20,715 nucleotides of DNA from Oscillospiraceae bacterium (GCA_003453215.1 DMMB01000070.1:1-20715); one strand, 5' to 3'; numbered from the stretch's first letter, positions 1-7,705 are shown. Made by a program: numbers and translations. The notes: a model not told the origin generated them from the sequence alone.

Positions 1-48
1 GCGTTCGGGACGCAGAGGTCGCAGGTTCAAATCCTGTCATCCCGACCA
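1..48 (+). tRNA. tRNA-Pro (anticodon CGG), 3' part only
   Basis: The window opens inside a tRNA. Visible are the anticodon loop TTCGGGA (bases 4-10, anticodon CGG), the 3' anticodon stem CGCAG, the T arm GCAGG-TTCAAAT-CCTGT, the acceptor strand CATCCCG, discriminator A and an encoded CCA ending at 48. The partial 5' anticodon stem GCG pairs with CGC of the 3' strand. The acceptor strand CATCCCG fits a proline tRNA. The 5' half, including the D arm, lies outside the window, so the identity rests on the anticodon and acceptor sequence. Confidence 0.9.
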
Positions 49-85
49 AATAAAAAAGGACGCTTATAGGCGTCCTTTTTTATTT
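48..85 (+). terminator. Rho-independent terminator of the tRNA-Pro gene
   Basis: A perfect 16-bp inverted repeat (48-63 with 70-85; GC core GGACGC/GCGTCC, 6-nt loop) is flanked by an A run on the left and a T run on the right. It starts at the last base of the tRNA CCA, so it should end the tRNA transcript. The A/T flanks are symmetrical, so it could also act on leftward transcription. Confidence 0.85.
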
Positions 86-141
86 GGTCGTCGGGGAGCA
101 TATCCCAATTTAGCCACAAGAGAAACAAAATTTATATTTTC

Positions 142-172
142 AAAAGGGGAACCGCCATGGCTCCCCTTTTTT
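142..172 (-). terminator. Terminator after the molybdoenzyme/mobAB operon
   Basis: AAAAGGGGA (142-150) pairs with TCCCCTTTT (162-170), with one mismatch and a further CC/GG pair near the loop. On the minus strand the stem is followed by a T-rich stretch. It sits about 20 bp past the mobAB stop codon, as expected for the 3' end of that leftward transcript. Confidence 0.7.
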
Positions 173-192
173 CATGCATTTTCCCGGAGATT

Positions 193-1245
193 TTATTCCG
201 GCAGATGAAGAATGAAACGATTGATGAACGAAACGATCTCCTGCAAATGATTGAGATTCAATACCGGGCACGCTGCCTGCAGGCCGGGAATATCGGTGGC
301 GATGGCTATGGGAGCCTGCGACACCGGCTGCCCGGAATTCCCCTGCCGGACAATTTCTATTTTGGGATAGTCGCTATTTTTAAAGCCTTCCAGCAGCACC
401 AGGTCGCAGCTATTCCACAGCCGCGGCGCGTGGAGTATTTCCGCCTGCGGTGTTACAACCATACTGCAGCCATCGCTTGTTACCGCCGCCGGCAGGGCCC
501 CTGCGGTGCGTACCCGGAAGCTATCTGTCTGCGGTACATCGGGGGTAAAGGCATGGCCATCGTGCTTGCAAAAGCCCACCTGTAAGCCCCGCTGTGTATA
601 GGCCGCCGCCAGTTTTTCGCACAGCGTCGTTTTCCCGCTGTTTTTTACCCCGCAGATGGCAACCACCGGCGGTGTTTTTAACTTTTGATATTCCTGCGGT
701 GTATTGACGTTCCCCAAAACAAAATCCGGGAAGCGGGTGGAAGCCATCTCCAAAACGTGCGCTTCGGCCCGTTCCAGCAAATCGGACATCCGGCCGTTTT
801 CTTCCGCCAGCATTTGTTCCAGGAGCGGCAGGCACTGGCGCGTGTACACCCCGCAAAGCGGCTGCAGTCGCCCATCGCGGCTCTTCAGCACCCAGGCCCT
901 CCAACCGGCATCGGAAAAGGAAGTCAGATATTCCACCAAGCCGCGCGGAAAGTACGGCAAATCGCAGGGAAGCACCAGCAGGGCATCACTTCGGCAGCGC
1001 CGCAGCGCCGAATAGAGACCGCCGATCGGCCCCCGATTGGGAAAATCATCCGGAACGGAAACCCAGCCGGGTAATGTGTACGTCCTTTGACCCACACTCA
1101 GCAGCTTTTCCTCAAAATTCTGCAGAACGGCAGCCGTATGGGATAAAAAGGTGCCGTTTCCATAGGGAAGCTGCGCTTTATCCTGCCCCATGCGGCGGCT
1201 GTTGCCGCCCGCCAGCAAAAGAGCGCCTATGGTCCTTGGAGCGAT
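193..1245 (-). CDS. mobAB: MobA-MobB fusion: molybdenum cofactor guanylyltransferase with GTP-binding MobB domain
   Basis: The N-terminal half is MobA, which joins GMP from GTP to molybdopterin to make the guanine dinucleotide cofactor of DMSO-reductase-family enzymes. It shows the LAGGNSRRMGQDK nucleotide-binding loop, GPIGGLYSAL and PCDLP. After about residue 180 (counted from the TTG at 1218) comes a MobB domain with the Walker A motif GVKNSGKT, a GTPase partner thought to help the transfer. The first usable codon, TTG at 1218, would begin at MLAGG and cut away the first beta strand. In-frame sequence upstream reads APRTIGALLLAGG, preceded by GGAGG at 1253-1257, ideally spaced for an ATC codon at 1245; an ATA lies at 1230. 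No ATG, GTG or TTG exists there, so the true start is unresolved and 1245 is an inference. The gene follows the Fe-S subunit by about 70 bp and probably serves that enzyme. Confidence 0.85.
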   Translation of the reverse strand: MAPRTIGALLLAGGNSRRMGQDKAQLPYGNGTFLSHTAAVLQNFEEKLLSVGQRTYTLPGWVSVPDDFPNRGPIGGLYSALRRCRSDALLVLPCDLPYFPRGLVEYLTSFSDAGWRAWVLKSRDGRLQPLCGVYTRQCLPLLEQMLAEENGRMSDLLERAEAHVLEMASTRFPDFVLGNVNTPQEYQKLKTPPVVAICGVKNSGKTTLCEKLAAAYTQRGLQVGFCKHDGHAFTPDVPQTDSFRVRTAGALPAAVTSDGCSMVVTPQAEILHAPRLWNSCDLVLLEGFKNSDYPKIEIVRQGNSGQPVSQAPIAIATDIPGLQAACPVLNLNHLQEIVSFINRFILHLPE

Positions 1246-1315
1246 GCCTTTTCCTCCCTTTTTCTGCTCTATTTCTTGCTGCTTTCCAGTTTTTCACAGA
1301 TTTCTGTCTTCCAGA

Positions 1316-1876
1316 TTATCCGTTCAAGGCCTTGCCCAGACCGCTGCGAATACGGGAAACATAGATGACGCAGCCGGTTTGCCAGCGATACGGATAGGGT
1401 TCCAGCAGCGTTTCCTTTTCGGCGGCGGTGCAGCTGGTAAATACCCCGCCCAGGCAATGCTGCTCACACGCCGGCAAAAAGCCGCGCTCGCGGCGCTCCA
1501 TGCACAAATCGCACTTGACTGCCTTCCGCTTGCCATTCACTATTTTAAGCCCTATGGCGCCGTGGGGGCATTTTTTGAAGCACAGCCCGCAGCCGACGCA
1601 CAGATCTTCTTCCACACGGATAGCGCCCTCCCCGGTGCGTACCAAAGCTTTGCGGGGGCAAACCTCCACACAGGCCGGTGCATCGCAATGCTGACAGGCC
1701 ACCGGTAAAAAATCGCACCGGACGCGGTTTTCCTGCTCATTTTCCACGCGGAATACCTCCACCGGTTTAAAATCCTCCGGGGCAAGGCCATGTTCCCGCT
1801 TGCACGCCACCTGACAGGCTTTGCAGCCCCAGCACCGGTCGATATCGACAATCATAAATAGCTTTTGCCCATTCAT
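1316..1876 (-). CDS. Four-cluster [4Fe-4S] ferredoxin-type electron-transfer subunit of a molybdoenzyme
   Basis: A 186-aa soluble protein with 16 cysteines in the DmsB/PsrB/HycB-like arrangement: Cys15-18-21-25 (CWGCKACQVAC), Cys61-64-69-73 (CQHCDAPACVEVCP), Cys93-96-99-103 (CVGCGLCFKKCP) and Cys122-125-137-141. This family binds four cubane clusters that relay electrons between the molybdopterin subunit and a membrane anchor or soluble partner. The start is ATG 1876, which overlaps the TGA of the upstream catalytic gene as ATGA and has AGGAGG shortly upstream, implying translational coupling. A longer reading from 1909 would overlap the upstream gene further and has no ribosome binding site. 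No membrane anchor subunit is encoded in the window, so the electron donor or acceptor is unknown. Confidence 0.9.
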   Translation of the reverse strand: MNGQKLFMIVDIDRCWGCKACQVACKREHGLAPEDFKPVEVFRVENEQENRVRCDFLPVACQHCDAPACVEVCPRKALVRTGEGAIRVEEDLCVGCGLCFKKCPHGAIGLKIVNGKRKAVKCDLCMERRERGFLPACEQHCLGGVFTSCTAAEKETLLEPYPYRWQTGCVIYVSRIRSGLGKALNG

Positions 1877-3753
1877 TTTTCTTCCTCCTCGGCCGGCAGT
1901 ACCCGGCAAAGGTAGCCACGGTCACATACCGTCCCTACCCCGGCGGCGTATTGCCCCCAGCTGACCGTTTTATTGATGTTGTATTCCTCCCACCAGCCGG
2001 AAATCCCCTGTACCACGTCTTCCCGAAGTCCTCTGGTAAAGCGGGCATAGGCATAGGCTTTTCCGGCCCGGGATTCCACCAGCACTTTTTGGCCCTCGTG
2101 TATCCCCAGCTTTTCCGCTGTTTTGGGGTGGATATCCAAAAAGGCGCGGGGCGCCAGTTCCAGCAGATAGGGATTGGTGCGGTTTTCCGAAATCCGGTAG
2201 GCGCTTTCATGCCGGCCGGTGGTCATCAGCAGCGGATACTGCCGGTACAATTCCGGCGTTACATCGGCTCCCTCAAACGACGGGGTGTAAACCGGCAGCG
2301 GCATACAGCCCTTTTGTTCCGCCAGTTGGGAGTAAAGTTCTATTTTACCGGAGGGCGTTTTGAAGCCCTTCTTTTTGTAAAGCTCATACTGCAGCGGCGC
2401 GTACAGGCGGCGCTTTTGACGGGCGCTTTCGAACGTTTCTCCGGTTGGCGCCAACATATAGTTATAAAGATCCAAATGATCCTTCCAGAATTCCTTTTCC
2501 AGCCCCAGCCGGCGGGCCAGATCGCAGATAATATCCACATCATTGCGGGCTTCGGCGATTTCGGTCACTTTTTGCTGGATCAGCGTATGACGGTTATCGG
2601 TCTGGAATGAGCTGATGACGTTATTGCGCTCCAGCCAGCTGGAAGCCGGCAGAACGATATCCGCCATTTTGGCAGTGGGCGTCATAAAAATATCGCAGAC
2701 GGCAAGGAAATCCAGCGAGCGGATGGCCTTTTCCACCAGATCGCTGTTGGTATAGCTCACCAGGGCATTGGAACCAAAAATTAAAGCACAGCGGATGGGA
2801 TAAGGATCGCTGCTGAGCACCTGCTGCCACAGGGTGGGCATATGGGCGGTGGGCACCGGAGAAAACTCCCGCGTGAGCAGCGGGAATTCCTCGTAACCGC
2901 AGCGTTTTTTCTGTACCTCCTGCGGCAGGGCGGCGGCCCGCACAAAGTCCAGCGTATTCTGGCTGATCTCGCCGCGGCTGCTGCCCACGATATTACTGCC
3001 GGGTTTGCCGATATTGCCGGTGATGCTGATGAGGATGGAAATGGCGCGGGTGCACTCCATGCTGTCGTGCTGCTGATCCACCGCCAGACAGCGGATTAAG
3101 CTGGCAGCCTTTGCCCCGGCATACAGGCGTGCTGCTTTCCGGATCTGCTGAGCCTCCACACCGGTTTTTTCGGCAGCCCATTCCGCGGTATAGTCCTTTA
3201 CACTTTCCCGCAGTTCTTCAAAGCCGTAAGTCCACTCTTCCACAAAGGAGTGGTCGTAGAGATCCTCTTCGATGATGATGTGAATGAGGCCCAGGGCCAG
3301 TGCCGTATCGGTATCCGGACGGATCTGCAGCCAGAGATCGGCCTTGGCTGCCGTTTCCGAAAGGAACGGATCCACGCAGAGGAGTACCGCGCCCCGCTGG
3401 CGGGCATCCATAATATCGCCGGCCCGCACACCCCAGGTCATCGGGGGATTAATGCCCCAGCACAGGATGACATCGGCGCGGGGCAAATCAAAACTTTCGG
3501 AATACTGGGAACCGGGGCCAAAGGTCAGATTGCAATCGATGAGCCGGGGCCAAAGGCACTGCGCCCAGCCGGCAGCGCCGTTATTGGGCGTGCCGAACAC
3601 ATTGGCAAACCGACTGTACACCCGGCTCCAGCCGCGCCGGGTCCCTTCCAGAATGGCGACCCCTTCCGGTCCCAGTTTTTCTTTGTACTTGGTCAGCTTT
3701 TGCATAGGCGGTTCGCTGCTGGTGTATAGCGCCATGCTGATACTGGCCCTCAA
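1873..3753 (-). CDS. DMSO-reductase-family molybdopterin oxidoreductase, catalytic subunit, 5'-truncated
   Basis: This encodes most of a molybdopterin-bis(guanine dinucleotide) oxidoreductase. Seen in order: a segment resembling the end of domain I (KYKEKLGPEGVAI), then SRFANVFGTPN followed by Cys66 as a candidate Mo/W ligand, the cofactor-binding core (VILCWGINPP, TGNIGKPGSN), SSWLERNNV, and a complete C-terminal cofactor domain (LMTTGRHESAYRISENRTNPY, QGISGWWEEYNINKTV). Family members normally have 100 or more residues before this point, including a Cys-rich [4Fe-4S] segment; these are absent. Family-like sequence begins at the Met codon at 3705. The codons up to TTG 3753 lie antisense to the neighbouring AEC permease and have no ribosome binding site. 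The enzyme is therefore probably inactive in this form. Substrate cannot be told from sequence; polysulfide/thiosulfate reductase, formate dehydrogenase and acetylene-hydratase-like enzymes are all related. Confidence 0.8.
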   Translation of the reverse strand: MRASISMALYTSSEPPMQKLTKYKEKLGPEGVAILEGTRRGWSRVYSRFANVFGTPNNGAAGWAQCLWPRLIDCNLTFGPGSQYSESFDLPRADVILCWGINPPMTWGVRAGDIMDARQRGAVLLCVDPFLSETAAKADLWLQIRPDTDTALALGLIHIIIEEDLYDHSFVEEWTYGFEELRESVKDYTAEWAAEKTGVEAQQIRKAARLYAGAKAASLIRCLAVDQQHDSMECTRAISILISITGNIGKPGSNIVGSSRGEISQNTLDFVRAAALPQEVQKKRCGYEEFPLLTREFSPVPTAHMPTLWQQVLSSDPYPIRCALIFGSNALVSYTNSDLVEKAIRSLDFLAVCDIFMTPTAKMADIVLPASSWLERNNVISSFQTDNRHTLIQQKVTEIAEARNDVDIICDLARRLGLEKEFWKDHLDLYNYMLAPTGETFESARQKRRLYAPLQYELYKKKGFKTPSGKIELYSQLAEQKGCMPLPVYTPSFEGADVTPELYRQYPLLMTTGRHESAYRISENRTNPYLLELAPRAFLDIHPKTAEKLGIHEGQKVLVESRAGKAYAYARFTRGLREDVVQGISGWWEEYNINKTVSWGQYAAGVGTVCDRGYLCRVLPAEEEEK

Positions 3754-4445
3754 GGTGGAAAAGACCCCCGAACGTCAGGCCGGCCTTGCCACCCTGTTTA
3801 TGAAAAGCAACTTTGTACTTTTTGGGCTTTCGCTGGCCACCCAGCTATTGGGGGAAGGCAATATCGCCGATATTGGCCTTACCATTGCCATGCTGGTTCC
3901 GCTCAATAATATTTTCGTCATTACGGTATTCACCCTGCTGCTAAAGGATAAAAACCCTTCCCGTTCCACCAACCGCGTTTGGGGGCTGCTGCAGAAAATT
4001 CTGACCAATCCCATCTTTCTGGGGGGCGGTCATCGGCCTGCTTTTTTCCAAGTTGCAGATTACTCTGCCCACCTTTGCCGCCAAAACCATCGATCAGCTT
4101 TCCAATATCTCTGTTCCCCTGGCTCTGCTGCTGTTGGGCGCGGGATTCAAATTTTCCAATATTGCGGTGTATAAAAAGGAAATCCTGCTTGTGATGGGAC
4201 TCAAGGGCATTCTGCTTCCGGCCGGGGCACTGGCTCTGGCCTCGCTGCTTGGCTTTAATGCCGTCCAGATGGTCTGCGTGCTGGTGATTTTCGGTTCTCC
4301 GGCAGCCTCCAGCACCTATGTTATGGCGCGGGAATTTGGCGCCGATGACACCCTTTCCGCCAATGGGGTTATTTTTTCCTCCCTCATCAGCGTCGTGACT
4401 ATCTTCTGCTGCGTGCTGTTCCTGCGTACCGCCGGGTACCTCTAA
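3719..4445 (+). pseudogene. AEC (auxin efflux carrier) family permease remnant, 5'-truncated and frameshifted
   Basis: Two reading frames together give the C-terminal two thirds of an AEC-family membrane transporter. Frame one runs from about 3719 (YSAMLILALKVEKTPERQ, then KSNFVLFGLSLATQLLG and VPLNNIFVITVFTLL) to LTNPIFLGG. Frame two continues from about 4023 (GAVIGLLFSKLQITLPTF, then ISVPLALLLLGAGFKF, VIFGSPAASSTYVMAREFG) to the stop at 4443-4445. The frames join at six Gs (4021-4026); five would restore the reading frame. The N-terminal helices, normally roughly 80-100 residues, are missing at the junction with the divergently oriented molybdoenzyme. Family members export or import small carboxylates such as malate. 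No promoter or start signal is visible, so it is most likely non-functional unless the breaks are assembly errors. Confidence 0.8.
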
Positions 4446-4471
4446 AAAAGCTTTTTCCTTTGCGCTGACGG

Positions 4472-4498
4472 GCGTCCCTGCGGGGACGCTCTTTTTTT
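4472..4498 (+). terminator. Terminator after the AEC permease remnant
   Basis: GCGTCCC (4472-4478) pairs with GGGACGC (4483-4489) around a TGCG tetraloop, followed by TCTTTTTTT. It is a textbook rightward terminator 27 bp after the stop codon. The stretch from 4499 to 4620 holds nothing I recognise. Confidence 0.9.
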
Positions 4499-4621
4499 CT
4501 GTCCATAACCCGCATTCTTCCCCTATAAAGCCAAAACGGCCCCCTAAAAACGAGTAGCCGCCCTGCCGCTAAGACCCAGATTACCCACGTGCCGCTAACC
4601 CGACCTGTTCTGTTTTCTTTT

Positions 4622-4660
4622 GTAAAAAGGGCAGCTGATGGCGATCCCGTTCAGCTGCCT
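4622..4660 (-). terminator. Terminator after the TRAP permease gene
   Basis: GGCAGCTGA (4630-4638) pairs perfectly with TCAGCTGCC (4651-4659) around a 12-nt loop, followed on the minus strand by a T run (A run at 4624-4628). It lies about 100 bp past the permease stop codon and should end the leftward transcript. Confidence 0.75.
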
Positions 4661-4763
4661 GCCGCTTTCCCCACCGCAGCCGCACACCACAGCCCCTGCG
4701 CAATAGGGAGCCATGGCGTGCGGCGCAATGAAGAACTATAAAAAGAGGAGAGAGAATGACAAA

Positions 4764-6353
4764 TCAGGCAGCAGGCGTTGCCGTCAGCTTCTTCTTTTGG
4801 ATCAGCTGCAGAACAATGATGCCTGCAAACAGGGCAAAGCCAACCAGATCGGTCACCAGACCGGAGAAGATGAGCAGCAGACCGGCAGCAAATGCCGCTA
4901 CGCGCTCCACTATGCTGGCCGGGGCAAACAGATAGCCCTGAACGCAGATTGCAATGCACAGTACGCCGATGCAGCCTGTCAGAACACCCTGTGCGATGGA
5001 AAGCACGCCGCCTTCCAGCAGCAGAGGAGGAGAGTAAACGAACATAAACGGAATGATGAACGCAATAAGGCCGAAGCGGAAGGCGCGGAAACCGACCTTA
5101 TTGGGATTGGCCCCGGCCAGTGCCGCACCTGCATAAGCCGAAAGAGCCACAGGAGGCGTAATGGTGGAAATGGAGCCGAAGTAGAGTACAAACAGATGAG
5201 CCGCTACCAGAGGAACGCCCATTTTGGTAAGGGCGGGAACTGCCAGGGTGGCCAGTACCATGTAGGCCGCCGTGGTAGGCAGACCGCAGCCCAGGATCAG
5301 AGAAGCCAGCATGGTCATGAGCAGGGCAATAAAGATATTATCGCCGGCTACGCTCAGCATCAGGCTGGAGAACTTGGAACCGATACCGGTAAGGGAGATG
5401 ATACCGCAGATAATACCGGCGCAGGCACAGGCCGCTGCCACCGAGATAACGCCTCTCATGCCCTTTGCTATCGCCTTAAAGAAGCGATTGAACACATGGA
5501 TGCGGTCTTTGTTGAAGATGATATCAACAAGGAGAATGGCGGCGATGGAATATGCCGCAGCAAAGATGGCGCTCTTGCCGGTAACAATCAGCACAATCAG
5601 CAGAATGAGCGGCAGCAGCAGGTAGCCGCCGGCTTTCAGCACTGTGCCCACAGGCTGGATTTCGCTGTCATCGGCAACGGGGATATTCTCCCGCTTTGCC
5701 TCCAGATCGACCATCAGGAAGATGGACAGGAAGTAGAATACGGCCGGGATCAGCGCTGCCAGGCAGATCTTGCCGTAGGAAACACCGGTCATTTCCGCCA
5801 TCAGGAAGGCCGCAGCGCCCATTACAGGGGGCATAATCTGGCCGCCGGTGGAAGCAACGGCCTCTACCGCCGCCGCACTGGTGGGGCTGTAACCGTTCTT
5901 TTTCATCAGAGGAATGGTAAAAGCGCCGGTGGTAACTACATTGGCTACCGCACTGCCGGACATGGTGCCCATCAGGGCAGAGCTGACAACGGAAGCTTTG
6001 GCCGGGCCGCCGCGCAGCTTACCGGTCAGGGAATAAGCCAGGTTAACAAACAGTTCCCCGCCGCCGAACATTTCCAGCATGGCGCCAAACAGTACAAACA
6101 GTGCCACATACTGGGCCGAAACGTTCATCGCCGTACCATAGATGCCCTCGGTACCGGTGTACATAAAGGACATGATACGATTGACCGAGTACTGGCGATG
6201 CCCCAGTGTGCCGGGGATAAGATGCCCCAGGAATGCATAGGCCAGGAACAGAACGCCCAAGCCGGCCAGAACCGGTCCGATCGCCCGACGGGTCGCTTCC
6301 AGAACCACCAGAACCGCAATGACACCAAAGATAATATCCGTCTGGGTGGTCAC
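4764..6353 (-). CDS. TRAP transporter fused permease (4TM/12TM type), large C-terminal part after an internal TAG
   Basis: A highly hydrophobic 529-aa segment matching the DctM-like part of fused TRAP permeases, which use an ion gradient to import a substrate delivered by a periplasmic or lipoprotein receptor. Typical stretches are VLEATRRAIGPVLA, GAMLEMFGGGELF, SSALMGTMSGSAVANVVTTG (the conserved substrate-site region), STGGQIMPPVMGAAAF and GCGLPTTAAYM. The reading frame stays open upstream past GTG 6353 to a TAG at 6429-6431, including a further helix (WAILALLSSGYILLNW). It then continues in the same frame into the 102-residue upstream ORF. GTG 6353 has no ribosome binding site, so this part is probably not made independently. 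Together the two parts give about 657 residues, a normal length for the fused family. The partner receptor is the TAXI lipoprotein encoded at 11739-12719. Confidence 0.85.
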   Translation of the reverse strand: MTTQTDIIFGVIAVLVVLEATRRAIGPVLAGLGVLFLAYAFLGHLIPGTLGHRQYSVNRIMSFMYTGTEGIYGTAMNVSAQYVALFVLFGAMLEMFGGGELFVNLAYSLTGKLRGGPAKASVVSSALMGTMSGSAVANVVTTGAFTIPLMKKNGYSPTSAAAVEAVASTGGQIMPPVMGAAAFLMAEMTGVSYGKICLAALIPAVFYFLSIFLMVDLEAKRENIPVADDSEIQPVGTVLKAGGYLLLPLILLIVLIVTGKSAIFAAAYSIAAILLVDIIFNKDRIHVFNRFFKAIAKGMRGVISVAAACACAGIICGIISLTGIGSKFSSLMLSVAGDNIFIALLMTMLASLILGCGLPTTAAYMVLATLAVPALTKMGVPLVAAHLFVLYFGSISTITPPVALSAYAGAALAGANPNKVGFRAFRFGLIAFIIPFMFVYSPPLLLEGGVLSIAQGVLTGCIGVLCIAICVQGYLFAPASIVERVAAFAAGLLLIFSGLVTDLVGFALFAGIIVLQLIQKKKLTATPAA

Positions 6354-6428
6354 GCCGGTATTGGTGGCAATGCGCTTCCAGTTCAGCAGAATGTATCCGC
6401 TGCTCAGCAGGGCCAGGATGGCCCAACC

Positions 6429-6737
6429 CTAGTCAATGACATTTACCTTTGCCAGGCTCTTTTTGGAAGCCGGATAGATAAAGAACAGGCAGACCGAAAT
6501 GACCAGCCAGTGGGTGGCTCTTAGCTGCATGGCGCTGGAAGCACCAAAGAAGCCCACGTAGATGTGGTAAAGGCCCAACAGAACCAGCAGCAGCGTTACG
6601 CCTTTTTGGTACCAGCCGGTTAGGTCGCGTGTTCTTTTCTCGTCGCTGATTTCTTCTTCCTGCTGCACTGCATCGCTCTTTGCTTCGCTTGGCTCTGCAT
6701 TGGCGGCAGCAGTCTTTTTCTTAAACAGCATCGGCAA
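6429..6737 (-). CDS. TRAP fused permease, N-terminal part ending at an in-frame TAG
   Basis: A 102-residue ORF (100 if started at ATG 6731; TTG 6737 has closer spacing to the AAAGGGG ribosome binding site). A charged, Ala/Glu-rich cytoplasmic leader of about 40 residues precedes two helices (GVTLLLVLLGLYHIYVGFF and THWLVISVCLFFIYPA). This is the usual N-terminus of 4TM/12TM TRAP fused permeases. The ORF ends AKVNVID-TAG, and the next in-frame codons read GWAILALLSSGYILLNW. In relatives this site is typically an aromatic or hydrophobic residue after an Asp, so a single base change would restore one 657-residue protein. It may be a nonsense mutation, a sequencing error or, less likely, a recoded stop. 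Confidence 0.8.
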   Translation of the reverse strand: MPMLFKKKTAAANAEPSEAKSDAVQQEEEISDEKRTRDLTGWYQKGVTLLLVLLGLYHIYVGFFGASSAMQLRATHWLVISVCLFFIYPASKKSLAKVNVID

Positions 6738-6814
6738 TAAACCCCTTTTCTATATATTTTCTCGATCTTCATCGCACCGTTTTGGGACGTTCTTTGATGC
6801 GATTTATTATATAT

Positions 6815-6843
6815 AATATATTATTTTGCGTCCTTTTTGTCAA
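6815..6843 (-). promoter_or_regulatory. Sigma-70-type promoter for the TRAP permease gene
   Basis: On the minus strand TTGACA (6838-6843) is followed after exactly 17 bp by TATATT (6815-6820), in a very A/T-rich setting. It gives a leader of about 70 nt before the start codon. The leader contains an inverted repeat, ATCGCA (6771-6776) with TGCGAT (6798-6803), which may be a leader hairpin or a regulator site. Confidence 0.75.
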
Positions 6844-6925
6844 TTCTCTAACTTTGTTATGCGCCAAAATCGCCACATTGCTCAAAGAGAGCATTAAAAT
6901 ACTGTCTATAAGTGCCAAAAACCGC

Positions 6926-6962
6926 CAAGAAAAAGAGGAGAGCACAATGGCCCCTCCTCTTC
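6926..6962 (-). terminator. Terminator after the GntR regulator gene
   Basis: AAGAGGAG (6933-6940) pairs with CTCCTCTT (6954-6961) around a 13-nt loop, and the minus strand then reads into a T-rich tail (A-rich 6926-6934). It lies about 16 bp beyond the GntR stop codon. Confidence 0.7.
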
Positions 6963-6977
6963 TGGAAATTTTCGGGA

Positions 6978-7625
6978 TTATTCGTCATGGTGGTAGCGGG
7001 CGCTGCCGGCAAATTTGTGCATCCGGGTAAAGCGTTCCAGCTCGTCGTAATCCTTTAGGGATAGCAGTTCAATGATCCGGTCATGTTCGGCGCTGGATTC
7101 TCTCATACGCTCGGGAGCAATCTGAAAGACCGACCGTGTAATGCCCCAGCGGTGTCTCAAATCATTAATCATATCGATTAATTCCTGGTTGGGCAGGTTG
7201 CGGTAAATCCGGGAGTGGAAGTCGATATTCCGATACTGGAAACCCTCCACATCATTTTCTTCCGCCATTTTCCACAGCTCTTTGTTCATGTTCCGCAGTT
7301 CTTCCAGGTCTTCCTCAGTCAGATAATCCGCGCTCAAGCGGGTGGCGTAGGCTTCCAGAACGCCCTTGATCATAATCATATTGCGTACCGTTCCGTCGCT
7401 TACGCCATTGATGACTGCGCCGCGGTTGGCCTCGATGGTTACATATCCTTCCCGCTGCAGCATTCTCAGCGCCTCCCGGACCGGAATATCACTGACCCCG
7501 CACTCTTTGGCAATCTGGCTGATGACCACACGGTCCCCAGCCTTCAGCTGCAGGCCCATAATCTTTTCCAAAATATAGTCATAGGAGATTTCCACCTTGC
7601 TTTTGTACTGGAATGCTGTTGCCAT
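6978..7625 (-). CDS. GntR-family transcriptional regulator, FadR/FCD subfamily
   Basis: A 215-aa regulator. Residues about 10-75 form the GntR winged helix-turn-helix (ISQIAKECGVSDIPVREALRMLQREGYVTIEANRGAVI). Residues about 85-205 form an all-helical FCD ligand domain with the usual metal/ligand residues in NIDFHSRIY, SSAEHDRIIELL and the late His of RMHKFAGS. FCD regulators commonly sense carboxylates or sugar acids and control the adjacent catabolic or transport genes. It sits between the TRAP permease and the PuuE-like hydrolase, so it is the obvious candidate regulator of the island. Start is ATG 7625, with GAGAGGAATTG upstream as ribosome binding site. The ligand is unknown. Confidence 0.92.
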   Translation of the reverse strand: MATAFQYKSKVEISYDYILEKIMGLQLKAGDRVVISQIAKECGVSDIPVREALRMLQREGYVTIEANRGAVINGVSDGTVRNMIMIKGVLEAYATRLSADYLTEEDLEELRNMNKELWKMAEENDVEGFQYRNIDFHSRIYRNLPNQELIDMINDLRHRWGITRSVFQIAPERMRESSAEHDRIIELLSLKDYDELERFTRMHKFAGSARYHHDE

Positions 7626-7674
7626 AGTTTACAATTCCTCTCTTGCGTCAATTTTTATCAAAACTTTGCCACAC

Positions 7675-7705
7675 ATTATATTTATATCATACCTTCGCTT
7701 GACAA
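7675..7705 (-). promoter_or_regulatory. Candidate promoter of the GntR gene using the element end as -35
   Basis: Minus-strand TATAAT (7675-7680) lies 19 bp from TTGTCA (7700-7705). The -35 hexamer is inside the left terminal inverted repeat of the neighbouring 277-bp element, so the promoter would be a hybrid of element and host sequence. The 19-bp spacing is long, so this is tentative. Confidence 0.4.

Noticed and set aside
1..200. tRNA-Pro as a phage or island attachment site
   Set aside because: No integrase and no repeat of the tRNA 3' end was noticed elsewhere in the window.
6429..6431. Pyrrolysine or other recoded amino acid at the TRAP TAG codon
   Set aside because: Not favoured as the explanation: the site is in a transporter helix region with no known need for pyrrolysine, and no pyl genes are in the window. 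Mutation or read error is simpler.
4713..6524. 603-codon rightward open frame antisense to the TRAP permease
   Set aside because: Rich in Gln, Gly, His and Arg with no recognisable fold; it is the antisense shadow of a hydrophobic gene and lacks a ribosome binding site.
6795..6830. TATA-rich palindromic run as a GntR operator
   Set aside because: Simple A/T-rich sequence within a promoter; the three A/T dyads near the TRAP, GntR and TAXI promoters do not share a consistent motif.
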